A model generated the notes under the pieces. That model made no database searches. It saw nothing but the letters and a program-made list of their open reading frames with translations, and was not told the origin of the DNA. A stretch of 64,000 bases of DNA. Source: Fuscovulum ytuae. GTDB lineage: Bacteria > Pseudomonadota > Alphaproteobacteria > Rhodobacterales > Rhodobacteraceae. The position numbers were made by a program, and so were the translations under genes. The DNA lies in assembly GCF_029953595.1 (NCBI RefSeq), contig NZ_CP124535.1, forward strand, positions 3,145,001 to 3,209,000, in the 5' to 3' direction. Every line of letters begins with the position of its first letter. Positions within the stretch are counted from its first letter, which is position 1. Positions 33,807-42,017 of the stretch are shown in pieces.

Positions 33807-36629
33807 ATGGCTTTCGTCGAATTGTCGGCCCTGTCGAATTTCACCTTTCTTCTTGGGGCGTCGCATCCCGAGGAGGTGATGGAGCGTGCCGCCGCCATGG
33901 GGATGGCGGGGGTGGCGGTGGCGGATGTGAATTCCGTGGCGGGGATCGTGCGCGCCCATGCGCGGGTGCGGGAACTGGAACGGCTGGCGGCGGAGGAGGG
34001 GCGGGACTGGCCGGGGACGCGGCTTATCCCGGCGGCGCGGATCGTGCTGCGGGATGGGTTCACGGTGACCTGTCTGCCGGAAGGTCGGGCAGGGTGGGGG
34101 CGGTTATGCCGTCTGATTTCGCTGGGTCGGTTGCGGGTGGCGAAGGGGGAGTGTGACCTTTCGCTGGACGATCTGCTGGCGTGGGGGACGGGGATGGTGC
34201 TGCTGATCCATCCGCCTCAGCGGGGGCAGATGGAGGCGTGGCGGGGCGCGGTGGCGCGGCTGATCGGGGCCTTTGGCGGGGCGTGCCATCTGCTGATGGC
34301 GCCGCGCTATGACGGGCAGGATCGGGCACGGTTCGCGCGCTTGGCGCGGCTGGCGGAGGGGGTGGGGGTGACGCCCGTGGCGAGCGCCTTGCCGATCATG
34401 CATCACGGGTCGCGGCGGCGGATGGCGGATGTGCTGACGGCGATCCGGCTGGGGGTTCGGGTGGATGCGCTGGGCCGCCGCGCGCTGCCCCATGCCGAGC
34501 AGCGGCTGCGGTCGGAGGCCGAGATGCTGCGGCTGTTTTCTGGCCACGAGGATGCGGTGCATCGGTCGGGGGAGGTGGCGGCGGGCTTGGCGTTTTCGCT
34601 GGATGAGTTGCGGTATGAATACCCGTCGGAGGTGACGGGGGGCGAGACGGCGGCGGAACGTCTGGCGCGGCTGGCTTGGGCGGGGCTGGATTGGCGATAC
34701 CCAGATGGCCCCCCCGATCGGGTGCGGGCGCAGATGGCGCATGAATTGGCGCTGATCGGGAAGCTGCGGTACGAGCCCTATTTCCTGACGGTGCATGATA
34801 TCGTCGATTTCGCCAAGGCGCGGGGGATCCTGTGCCAAGGGCGGGGGTCGGCGGCGAATTCGGTGGTCTGTTACGCCTTGGGCGTGACGAGTGTCAGCCC
34901 GGAGATCGGGACGATGGTCTTTGAGCGGTTCGTTTCCGAGGCGCGGAATGAGCCGCCCGATATCGACGTGGATTTCGAACATGAGCGGCGCGAGGAGGTG
35001 ATCCAGCATATCTATGCGCGCTATGGGCGGCATCGGGCGGGACTCTGCGCGACGGTGATCCATTACCGTGGCAAGCGGGCTGTGCGCGAGGTAGGGCGCG
35101 CGATGGGGTTGAGCGAGGACACGCTGGCCGCGATGTCGAGCCAGATCTGGGGCTGGGGGGGACCGGGGCAGATCACGGAAACCCGGCTGCGTGAGATCGG
35201 GCTGGACCCCACGGATCGGCGGCTGGCGCTGACGCTGCAACTGATCGAGGAGATACAGGGGTTTCCCCGGCATTTAAGCCAGCATGTCGGCGGGTTCATC
35301 ATCACCGAGGGGCGGCTGGATGAGTTGGTGCCCATCGAGAATGCGACGATGGAGGATCGGACCGTCATCTGCTGGGACAAGGATGATATCGACACGCTGG
35401 GGATATTGAAGGTGGATGTGCTGGCCTTGGGGATGTTGACCTGCATCCGCAAGGCGTTCGACCTGATGGAGCGGCATCACCAGTTGCGGCATACGCTGGC
35501 CAGCCTGCCCGCCGAGGACCCTGCGACCTATGAGATGCTGTGCCGGGCCGATAGCCTTGGCGTGTTTCAGGTGGAAAGCCGGGCGCAGATGAATTTCCTA
35601 CCACGGATGCGGCCGCGGACGTTTTACGATCTGGTCATTCAGGTGGCGATCATCCGACCGGGGCCGATACAGGGGGATATGGTGCATCCCTTCCTGCGGC
35701 GGCGGAACGGGCAGGAGGTGGTGAGCTTTCCTTCGGATGAGTTGGGGCGCGTCTTGGGCAAGACGCTGGGCGTACCGCTGTTTCAGGAACAGGCGATGCA
35801 GATCGCCATCATCGGGGCGGGGTTCACGCCGACCGAGGCTGACCGTCTGCGGCGGTCGCTGGCCACCTTCAAGAAGCATGGAAATGTGAGCGAGTTCCGT
35901 GAGCGGTTCATGGCGGGGATGGCGGCGAATGGATATCAGGAGGAGTTTGCCGCGCGCTGTTTCGCGCAGATCGAGGGGTTTGGGAGTTACGGCTTCCCCG
36001 AAAGCCACGCCGCCAGTTTTGCCCTGTTGGTCTATGCCAGTGCATGGTTGAAGCGGCATCATCCGGGGATATTCGCCTGCGCGTTGCTGAACAGCCAGCC
36101 TATGGGGTTTTATGCGCCGGCCCAGATCGTGCGGGATGCGCGGGAACATGGGGTCACGGTGCGCCCGCCCTGCATCAATGCAAGCCATTGGGACAATGTG
36201 ATGGAACCCGATGGGCGGGGCGGGTTGGCGCTGCGGCTGGGGTTCCGGCAGATCAAGGGGATGGTGGAGGAAGAGGCGCAGTGGATCGTCGCCGCGCGAG
36301 GCAATGGCTATGCCGTGGTGGAGGATGTCTGGCGGCGCGCGGGGGTGAGCGCGCGGATGCTGGCGCGTTTGGCCGAAGCGGATGCCTTTGCGGCGCTGGG
36401 CGTGACGCGGCGTGAGGCGCTATGGGCGGCGAAGGCCTTGGTGGAGGGCAGCCCCTTGCCGCTCTTTGCCGGGGATATCGATGGCGAGGGGATCGTGGAA
36501 CCCGGCGTTAGCTTGCGCGAGATGACGATGGGCGAGCAGGTGGTGGAGGATTACGTGTCGCTCCGCCTGACGCTGCGGGCGCATCCTATGGCGTTGCTGC
36601 GGCCTTGGCTGACGCCAGAGGTGGCTTGA
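33807..36629 (+). CDS. dnaE2: Error-prone DNA polymerase DnaE2, lacking the C-terminal OB domain
   Basis: A 940-residue C-family polymerase used in SOS mutagenesis with ImuA and ImuB. It has a PHP domain (about 1-200), and the palm with catalytic Asp residues in EPPDIDVDFEHERREEV and in ILKVDVLALGML. The conserved polymerase stretch FQVESRAQM and the helix-hairpin-helix region to about 880 follow. The frame stops after HPMALLRPWLTPEVA, just where other DnaE2 proteins go on for roughly 130-150 residues with an OB fold (VAGLVLVRQRPGSA-like). No OB remnant is seen in any frame downstream. imuA and imuB are not adjacent. A LexA box precedes it. Confidence 0.9.
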   Translation: MAFVELSALSNFTFLLGASHPEEVMERAAAMGMAGVAVADVNSVAGIVRAHARVRELERLAAEEGRDWPGTRLIPAARIVLRDGFTVTCLPEGRAGWGRLCRLISLGRLRVAKGECDLSLDDLLAWGTGMVLLIHPPQRGQMEAWRGAVARLIGAFGGACHLLMAPRYDGQDRARFARLARLAEGVGVTPVASALPIMHHGSRRRMADVLTAIRLGVRVDALGRRALPHAEQRLRSEAEMLRLFSGHEDAVHRSGEVAAGLAFSLDELRYEYPSEVTGGETAAERLARLAWAGLDWRYPDGPPDRVRAQMAHELALIGKLRYEPYFLTVHDIVDFAKARGILCQGRGSAANSVVCYALGVTSVSPEIGTMVFERFVSEARNEPPDIDVDFEHERREEVIQHIYARYGRHRAGLCATVIHYRGKRAVREVGRAMGLSEDTLAAMSSQIWGWGGPGQITETRLREIGLDPTDRRLALTLQLIEEIQGFPRHLSQHVGGFIITEGRLDELVPIENATMEDRTVICWDKDDIDTLGILKVDVLALGMLTCIRKAFDLMERHHQLRHTLASLPAEDPATYEMLCRADSLGVFQVESRAQMNFLPRMRPRTFYDLVIQVAIIRPGPIQGDMVHPFLRRRNGQEVVSFPSDELGRVLGKTLGVPLFQEQAMQIAIIGAGFTPTEADRLRRSLATFKKHGNVSEFRERFMAGMAANGYQEEFAARCFAQIEGFGSYGFPESHAASFALLVYASAWLKRHHPGIFACALLNSQPMGFYAPAQIVRDAREHGVTVRPPCINASHWDNVMEPDGRGGLALRLGFRQIKGMVEEEAQWIVAARGNGYAVVEDVWRRAGVSARMLARLAEADAFAALGVTRREALWAAKALVEGSPLPLFAGDIDGEGIVEPGVSLREMTMGEQVVEDYVSLRLTLRAHPMALLRPWLTPEVA

Positions 36630-36680
36630 TCGGGCGGGCCGTCGCGGGGCAGGCTTGGTCATGTCACGAGGGAGAGGCAC

Positions 36681-37163
36681 ATGACACCGGAGCGGCTGGC
36701 GATCGAGATGGGGCTGGATATCCCCGATTTTGACCGGATCGGGTATTACGGGGCGGATTATGGGACGATGAAGCCCTATCACCGGGTGGGGAACCTGTTG
36801 TTCCTGTCGGGTCATGTGGCGCAGGTGGGGGCGGAGATCACCCACAAGGGACGACTGGGGGCGGATCTGACGACAGCGCAGGGCTATGACGCGGCGCGGC
36901 GGACGGGGCTGAACGTGCTGGGCGGCATACGGCAGGCGGTCGGATCGCTGGACCGGGTGAAGGGCATCGTGCGGACGCTGAATTTCGTGGTCTGCACGCC
37001 GGATTATGAAGAGGTGCATAAGGTATCGTCGGGACTGTCGGACCTGTTTATCGAGGTGTTCGGGCGCGAGCGGGGACTTGGGGGCCGTGCGACCATCGGG
37101 GTGATGGCGCTTGCGGGCGGTGTGTGTTTCGAGACATGGGCCACGGTGGAAGTGGAGGATTGA
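36681..37163 (+). CDS. RidA/YjgF family protein (160 aa)
   Basis: A RidA-superfamily protein. It belongs to the longer YjgH/TdcF-like branch, with the core VGNLLFLSGHVAQVG, TRTGLNVLGGIRQAVG-like ARRTGLNVLGGIRQAVG, and VNFVVCTPDYEEVHKV-like NFVVCTPDYEEVHKV. The conserved Arg that holds the substrate carboxylate in RidA may be the one in GGRATIGV. Classical RidA hydrolyses reactive enamines and imines from PLP enzymes; this branch is not well defined. GAGGGAGAGG precedes ATG 36681. It may share a transcript with the next gene. Confidence 0.87.
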   Translation: MTPERLAIEMGLDIPDFDRIGYYGADYGTMKPYHRVGNLLFLSGHVAQVGAEITHKGRLGADLTTAQGYDAARRTGLNVLGGIRQAVGSLDRVKGIVRTLNFVVCTPDYEEVHKVSSGLSDLFIEVFGRERGLGGRATIGVMALAGGVCFETWATVEVED

Positions 37164-37167
37164 GGGG

Positions 37168-37650
37168 GTGGACCTGCTGCGCGGCTTGCTGATCCCTTTT
37201 GCGCTGCTGTTTCTGGCGGGGGCGCTGGCGGCGGGCTGGTATGGCCGCAGCCTTGGCGCGGATGTCCGGCTGTTGCAGAGCGAGGGCGTTGAGGTCGAGG
37301 CCGAGATCGTGCGGAAATGGCGGCATGTGCCGACGCGCAGCGATGCCGATGGGACGGAGCGCGAGGGGATACCGACCTATTACCTTTATTTCCGCTTTGC
37401 CGATCCGGTGACGGGCGATGTTCTGGAGGATCGCAGCACCGTGTCGCGCGAGACATGGGAGGCCATGGCGGTGGGTGAGCGGCGCGTGGCGCTGGTGGCG
37501 CGGAGCGATCCTTCGGTGGTGGCGCTGTTCGGGACGGCGGGGTTGGACCGCGCGTCTGGGCAGCTTGACAGGCTGGCGACGTGGCTGGGGCTTTTCGCGC
37601 TGGCCTTTTTGGCCTTGGACTTCGCGCTTAGGCGGCGGCGTCAGTCATAG
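37168..37650 (+). CDS. DUF3592-like membrane protein
   Basis: A 160-residue protein with a membrane helix at about 5-25 ([19 protein letters not shown]) and another at about 130-152 ([19 protein letters not shown]), enclosing a beta-rich domain ([24 protein letters not shown]). That layout is the DUF3592 pattern, function unknown. GTG 37168 with GAGGGGG before it follows the RidA-like stop by 4 bp. Its end overlaps the convergent pterin dehydratase gene by 10 bp. Confidence 0.7.
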   Translation: MDLLRGLLIPFALLFLAGALAAGWYGRSLGADVRLLQSEGVEVEAEIVRKWRHVPTRSDADGTEREGIPTYYLYFRFADPVTGDVLEDRSTVSRETWEAMAVGERRVALVARSDPSVVALFGTAGLDRASGQLDRLATWLGLFALAFLALDFALRRRRQS

Positions 37651-37943
37651 GCGAGCGCATCCATCTTGGCGGCAAGGCGGAGGTCGAGATCGGTCAACCC
37701 GCCCGTGTCATGGGTGGTGAGCGTCACGGTGACGGTCTTGTAGACATTGGACCAATCGGGATGGTGGTTCCACTTTTCCGCCCAGAAGGCGGCGCGGGTC
37801 ATGAAGCCGAAAGCTTCGATGAAATTCGCGAAGGTGTAGACCTTGGCGATGGCGCGGCCGCCTTCGATGACCATCCAGCCTGATGCAATGAGCGGGGCGA
37901 GATCGCTGTCGGCGACGGGTTGATAGGGGGGACGGTCGATCAT
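37641..37943 (-). CDS. phhB: 4a-hydroxytetrahydrobiopterin dehydratase (pterin-4a-carbinolamine dehydratase)
   Basis: A 100-residue enzyme that dehydrates 4a-hydroxytetrahydropterin, recycling the cofactor of aromatic amino acid hydroxylases. The active-site signature is [16 protein letters not shown]. The C-terminal [14 protein letters not shown] is the usual dimer helix. ATG 37943 is preferred; GTG 37949 is also possible. No phenylalanine hydroxylase gene is adjacent, so it may serve molybdopterin or another pterin. Confidence 0.9.
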   Translation of the reverse strand: MIDRPPYQPVADSDLAPLIASGWMVIEGGRAIAKVYTFANFIEAFGFMTRAAFWAEKWNHHPDWSNVYKTVTVTLTTHDTGGLTDLDLRLAAKMDALAYD

Positions 37944-38002
37944 GGGCACCTCTGTCTGTCAGCGCAGCATGCACCCGCAGGGGGCGGCGTCAACGGCGGT
38001 GA

Positions 38003-39175
38003 TCACGTCTCGGCGTCGATGCGCCGGAAGGGACCGTAGGCGGTGAGAACCTCGATCTCGTCATCCACGGCGCGGCGTTCGGCGCGCAGGTATTGCGCCA
38101 CCGCGTCACGGAAGCCGGGATCGGCGATCCAGTGGAGGGAATGGACGGGGGTAGGAAGGTAGCCACGGGCAAGTTTGTGTTCGCCCTGTGCGCCCGCCTC
38201 GACACGTGCAAGGCCGTGGGTGATGGCCCAGTCGATGGCCTGATAGTAGCAGAGTTCGAAATGCAGGCAGGGGTGATCTTCGACACAGCCCCAATAGCGA
38301 CCGTAAAGCGTATCTCGCCCGATGAAATTGAGCGCGCCTGCGACGGGGGTGCCGTCAGGACGTTCGGCCAGCACCAAGAGCATGTCGTTGCACATGGTTT
38401 CATGGGCGAGAGTGAAGAAGCGGCGGCTGAGGTAGGGGGTGCCCCATTTGCGCGCGCCGGTGTCTTGATAGAAAGCCCAGAAAGCATCCCAGTGATGTGA
38501 TTGGATTTGATCGCCCGTCAGCGCCCGGACGGTGAGACCCGAGGCGTGGGCGGTTTCGCGTTCCTTGCGGATCATCTTGCGTTTGCGCGAGGACAGGTCG
38601 TTCAGGAAATCGTCGAATGTTGCGTAGCCCCGGTTTTCCCAGTGGAATTGCTGGGTGACGCGGTGGAGCAGGCCGTGGCGGGGGGCCAGCGTTTCGGCCT
38701 CTTCCCCCGTGCAAAAGGTAACGTGGAGCGAGGAGAGGCGGTTGGAGCGGGCTAGGTGGACCGCCGCCTCTACCAGATCGTCGCGGGCGTGGGGGGCGTC
38801 GGGCGCGGTGAGGAAGCGGCGTCCCGTGGCGGGGGTGAAGGGGACGGCGATCTGAAGTTTTGGGTAGTAGCGACCGCCCGCGCGTTCCAGCGCCTGCGCC
38901 CAGCCGTGATCGAAGATATATTCGCCCTGGCTGTGGGATTTCACATAAAGCGGCGTGGCCGCGAGGAGGCGGGTGTCGTCGCGCAGGATCAGGGGGCGGG
39001 GCGACCAGCCGGTGCCTGTGCCGGTGGAGTTAGAGGCATCCAGCGCGTTGAGGAAGCGATGGGTGGTGAAGGGGTCTTGCGGCCTTGTTCCATCTGCGGC
39101 CTCTGGGCAGGCGACGGCATCCCATTCGGCGGCGGGGATATCGGCGAGGCGGTCGAGGAGTTCGGTTCTGGTCAT
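38003..39175 (-). CDS. FemAB/GNAT-like protein (COG3146, peptidogalycan-biosynthesis family)
   Basis: A 390-residue protein of the family called peptidogalycan biosynthesis/recognition (PF04339), with a tandem GNAT fold. Family stretches are YIFDHGWAQALERAGGRYYPKLQIAVPFTPATGRR (here split as YIFDHGWAQALERAGG and YYPKLQIAVPFTP), FLNDLSSRKRKMIRKER, and HFELCYYQAIDWAI near the C terminus. The activity is unproven; aminoacyl or acyl transfer is guessed from the fold. ATG 39175 is used since earlier residues are unlike the family. No clear ribosome site. Confidence 0.8.
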   Translation of the reverse strand: MTRTELLDRLADIPAAEWDAVACPEAADGTRPQDPFTTHRFLNALDASNSTGTGTGWSPRPLILRDDTRLLAATPLYVKSHSQGEYIFDHGWAQALERAGGRYYPKLQIAVPFTPATGRRFLTAPDAPHARDDLVEAAVHLARSNRLSSLHVTFCTGEEAETLAPRHGLLHRVTQQFHWENRGYATFDDFLNDLSSRKRKMIRKERETAHASGLTVRALTGDQIQSHHWDAFWAFYQDTGARKWGTPYLSRRFFTLAHETMCNDMLLVLAERPDGTPVAGALNFIGRDTLYGRYWGCVEDHPCLHFELCYYQAIDWAITHGLARVEAGAQGEHKLARGYLPTPVHSLHWIADPGFRDAVAQYLRAERRAVDDEIEVLTAYGPFRRIDAET

Positions 39176-39202
39176 GCCGGCGCGTCGGTCTTTCTGGAAA
39201 GG

Positions 39203-39235
39203 CCGGGGGGCCATCCGGCCCCCCGGACCCCCCGG
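39203..39235. repeat. GGTCC-flanked G/C hairpin, copy 3
   Basis: On the minus strand CCGGGGGGT is followed by the stem CCGGGGGG/CCCCCCGG with loop CCGGAT or so. It is 28 bp upstream of the FemAB-like start and lies in the same gap, and in the same relative order, as 3'-flank box copy 4. Confidence 0.6.
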
Positions 39236-39381
39236 TGCTGTGTCTTGCAACGTCGGGTCAGGGCAGAGGTGGGGCAATGGGTGCCTTGGTCAAGCCGGAA
39301 GGGTGGTGTCGCTTGGGTTTGCTATCTGCCGTCCCTTTCGAAAACCTTGGAGCCGCAGCGCGTGGAGTGGCGGGTTTCTTT

Positions 39382-39404
39382 TGAGTATTTGGGCCAAGAT
39401 GAAG
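39382..39404 (-). repeat. 3'-flank box, copy 4
   Basis: On the strand of the phosphodiesterase gene it reads TCATCTTGGCCCAAATACTC and begins 8 bp after the stop of that gene. The 140 bp between it and the hairpin at 39203-39235 contain no gene. Confidence 0.8.
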
Positions 39405-39411
39405 AGAGGGG

Positions 39412-40191
39412 TCAGGCCGGATGGGGGGCCGGATATTGTTCGAAGGTGATGTTCTGCGCGATGCGGCGGGCGGAGGCTTCCTGTTCGGGGGATTTGATGG
39501 TCCAGCAAAGGATCGCCGCGCCTTTGGCGGCCAGTTCGGCAACGCGGGGGCGGGCGAGATCGGTATGTTCGTGGGAGATGAAGGTGGCCTCGACCCGGTC
39601 GTAGTCGGGGATGGGGCGGAGGCGGTCGCAGGTTTCAGGGGCGAGGGGGTGCCAATCTTCGGGATCATAGGCCGAGGTGGTCAGGCCGCGCGGCAGGTTG
39701 GGCGCAAGCGCCGCCATGCGGGCGATGCAATGGGGGTTGAAGGACATCACGGCGACGGGGCCTTGGTATCCGGCCAGAAGGGTGGCGGTGGCCGCTTCGA
39801 GGCGGCCATCGGTTTCGGCCATGCGGAGGGTCTGATCCTTTAGCTCGATCAAGAGGGGGGTGCGGCCTGCGATGAGGGATAAAACCTCGGCCAAGGTGGG
39901 GATGGTTTCATCGCCGCCCTTGAGCGGGATTTCGGCCAGCTGGTCAGCGGTAAGGTCGGAGAGCCAGCCTTCGCGCGGGGTGAGGCGTTCGAGGGTTTCA
40001 TCGTGAAAGACCATCGGGACGCCATCGCGGGACAGTTGAAGGTCGATCTCGATCGCGTAGCCTGCTGCGATGGCGGCAGCGATGGCCGCGCGGCTGTTTT
40101 CGGGGCGCCCTTGCGTGACGTCGTGATAGGCCCGGTGAGCGATGGGTGTGGTCAGGAAAGCGGGGGGCAGGGGCGCGCGCATCGGGGTCAC
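39412..40191 (-). CDS. Glycerophosphodiester phosphodiesterase family protein
   Basis: A 259-residue GDPD TIM barrel that would hydrolyse glycerophosphodiesters to sn-glycerol 3-phosphate and an alcohol. Catalytic and metal residues are visible: His in PIAHRAYHD, Glu-Asn in GRPENS, Glu and Asp in YAIEIDLQLSRDG, and His-Asp in VFHDETLERLT. No signal peptide, so cytoplasmic. Start may be GTG 40191 or ATG 40182; the stop of the upstream RidA-like gene is 8 bp before the first. The two form an operon. Confidence 0.9.
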   Translation of the reverse strand: MTPMRAPLPPAFLTTPIAHRAYHDVTQGRPENSRAAIAAAIAAGYAIEIDLQLSRDGVPMVFHDETLERLTPREGWLSDLTADQLAEIPLKGGDETIPTLAEVLSLIAGRTPLLIELKDQTLRMAETDGRLEAATATLLAGYQGPVAVMSFNPHCIARMAALAPNLPRGLTTSAYDPEDWHPLAPETCDRLRPIPDYDRVEATFISHEHTDLARPRVAELAAKGAAILCWTIKSPEQEASARRIAQNITFEQYPAPHPA

Positions 40192-40199
40192 CAGGCGGT

Positions 40200-40658
40200 T
40201 TATCGGATTTCGAAGAGGCCTTCGATTTCCACCGCCACGCCCAAGGGCAGCGAGGCGGCGGAGACGGCGGAGCGGGCATGGCGGCCTGCGTCGCCAAGGG
40301 CTGCCACCAGAAAGTCGGAGGCGCCGTTGATGACCTTGGGCTGATCGGTGAATTCGGGGGTGGAGTTGACGAAGCCCACCAGTTTCACCACGCGGACAAG
40401 GCGCGAGAGATCGCCGCCGCAGGCCTTTTTCACTTGAGCCAGCAGCGAGATGGCGCAGGATTTCGCGGCCTCGGCCCCCTGTTCGATGGCGAGGTCGTCG
40501 CCCAAGCGGCCCTTGATGAGGCCGGAGGCGTTCTGGCTGATCTGGCCGGAGACGTGGACGAGGTTGCCCACCACGACGAAGGGGACGTAATTCGCGGCAG
40601 GCGCGGGCGCGTCGGGCAGGGTGACGCCGAGTTCGGCGAGGCGGGCTTCGATGGACAT
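40200..40658 (-). CDS. RidA/YjgF family protein (152 aa)
   Basis: A second RidA-superfamily protein, of the SPO-type long branch (MSIEARLAELGVTLPDAPAP start). It has the core VPFVVVGNLVHVSGQIS and the C-terminal HARSAVSAASLPLGVAVEIE, where Arg in ARSAV matches the substrate-binding Arg105 of E. coli RidA. It may hydrolyse enamine or imine intermediates. GGAGG lies 6 nt before ATG 40658. Only distantly like the 36681 gene. Confidence 0.9.
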   Translation of the reverse strand: MSIEARLAELGVTLPDAPAPAANYVPFVVVGNLVHVSGQISQNASGLIKGRLGDDLAIEQGAEAAKSCAISLLAQVKKACGGDLSRLVRVVKLVGFVNSTPEFTDQPKVINGASDFLVAALGDAGRHARSAVSAASLPLGVAVEIEGLFEIR

Positions 40659-40724
40659 GGGAACCTCCGGTTGCTTGGCGCGGAGGCTAGCCTTCGGGGC
40701 GGGGCGGGGCAAGGGTGGGCAGGA

Positions 40725-42017
40725 TCAGCTTTCGCGGAAGGCTTGCCGAAAATAGACCGCAAAGGGTTGGAAGAGATAAGCAAGCGGCGTGCGCGGGGTG
40801 GTGAGGAGATAGGCATCCACCGGCATGCCGGGCAGAAGAGCGCGGTCACCGAGGAGGGTGAGTTCGGCAGGCGTCAGCGTGATCTCGGCCCGGTAATAGG
40901 GGATGCCGCTATTGGCATCGGCCAGCGCATCGGCAGAGATCACCGAGAGGGTTCCGGTGAGTTCGGGTGCGTCGGCATGGGGGAAGGCGGGTAGCATGAG
41001 GCGGACCGGCTGGCCGGGATGCACCTCATCGATATGGAGGGGGGGGATGCGGGCGGCGATCACCAGCGGGCGGTCCTGCGGGACAAGGTAGAGGATGGGT
41101 TCGGCGGGCCGGATCACGGCGCGGGGGGTGGTGACGGTCAGGCCGAGGACGAGGCCCGAAACGGGGGCGCGTATTTCAAGCCGGGCGATGCGTTCGGCTA
41201 AGGTGGCGGCGCGTTCGCCTGCCTCACGTTCCAGCGGGGCGATGTCGCGCAGTTCGGAGAGCGCCTCTTCGCGGCGCAGGGCGGCGAGGCGGAGGATTTC
41301 AAGGTCGAACTCGGTGATGCGGCCTTCGGCCTGCGCGCGGGAGGAGGCGAGTTCGCCAAGCCGGCCTTGCAGCCCGGCTTCTTCGCGTTCGAGGGCGAGG
41401 ACGCGGGCGGCTTGGGCGAGGCCTTTATCCAGCAGGTCCTGCTGGGTGGCGAGTTCGCGGCGGATGAGATCAAGCTGGCGGGTGAGGGCGGCGGTTTGCG
41501 CGTCGATCCCTTCGATTTGGGTGCCAAACTGGGCGCTGCGGCGGGCGAGTTGTTCCGTTTGACGGGCGAGCGTGTCGCGGCGGGCGAGGAAGAGGCGGGT
41601 CTGGCCTTCGATCAGGTCGGCGACCTGCGGGTCGGCTGGATCAAGATCGGCGGGGAAGGTGAGGGTCGGGGCATCGTCCCGTTCCGCCTCGAGCCGGGCG
41701 CGGCGGGTGCGGAGGTCGAGAAGCTGGGAGGTGACGATGCGGTATTCGGCGGTGACCGCGGTGCCGTCGAGGGTGAGGAGGAGGTCACCGGCGGCAACGG
41801 GTTGGCCTTCGCGGATGGCGACGCCGGACACGACGCCGCCATCGGGATGCTGGACCACCTGACGGTTCTGTGCCACCTCGACCTGACCGGGGGCGATGAC
41901 GGCCCCGTCAAGGGTGGTGAAGGTGCCCCAGAGGCCAAGCGTGGCCAAAAGCGCGGCAAGGGCAGTGAGGCCGAGCAGCGCGGGGCGACGGGCCGAAAAG
42001 GGCGAAGGGGCTGTCAT
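40725..42017 (-). CDS. Type I secretion periplasmic adaptor (HlyD/PrtE family)
   Basis: A 430-residue membrane fusion protein. One N-terminal helix (about 12-32) anchors it in the inner membrane. A barrel-sandwich half (about 45-85; HPDGGVVSGVAIREGQPVAAGD) precedes long coiled coils (about 95-285) and the second half plus HlyD C-terminal domain (IRAPVSGLVLGLTV-like EIRAPVSGLVLGLTVTTP). The start overlaps the stop of the ATPase gene (ATGA). No TolC-type gene follows, so the outer-membrane channel is supplied from elsewhere. Confidence 0.92.
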   Translation of the reverse strand: MTAPSPFSARRPALLGLTALAALLATLGLWGTFTTLDGAVIAPGQVEVAQNRQVVQHPDGGVVSGVAIREGQPVAAGDLLLTLDGTAVTAEYRIVTSQLLDLRTRRARLEAERDDAPTLTFPADLDPADPQVADLIEGQTRLFLARRDTLARQTEQLARRSAQFGTQIEGIDAQTAALTRQLDLIRRELATQQDLLDKGLAQAARVLALEREEAGLQGRLGELASSRAQAEGRITEFDLEILRLAALRREEALSELRDIAPLEREAGERAATLAERIARLEIRAPVSGLVLGLTVTTPRAVIRPAEPILYLVPQDRPLVIAARIPPLHIDEVHPGQPVRLMLPAFPHADAPELTGTLSVISADALADANSGIPYYRAEITLTPAELTLLGDRALLPGMPVDAYLLTTPRTPLAYLFQPFAVYFRQAFRES

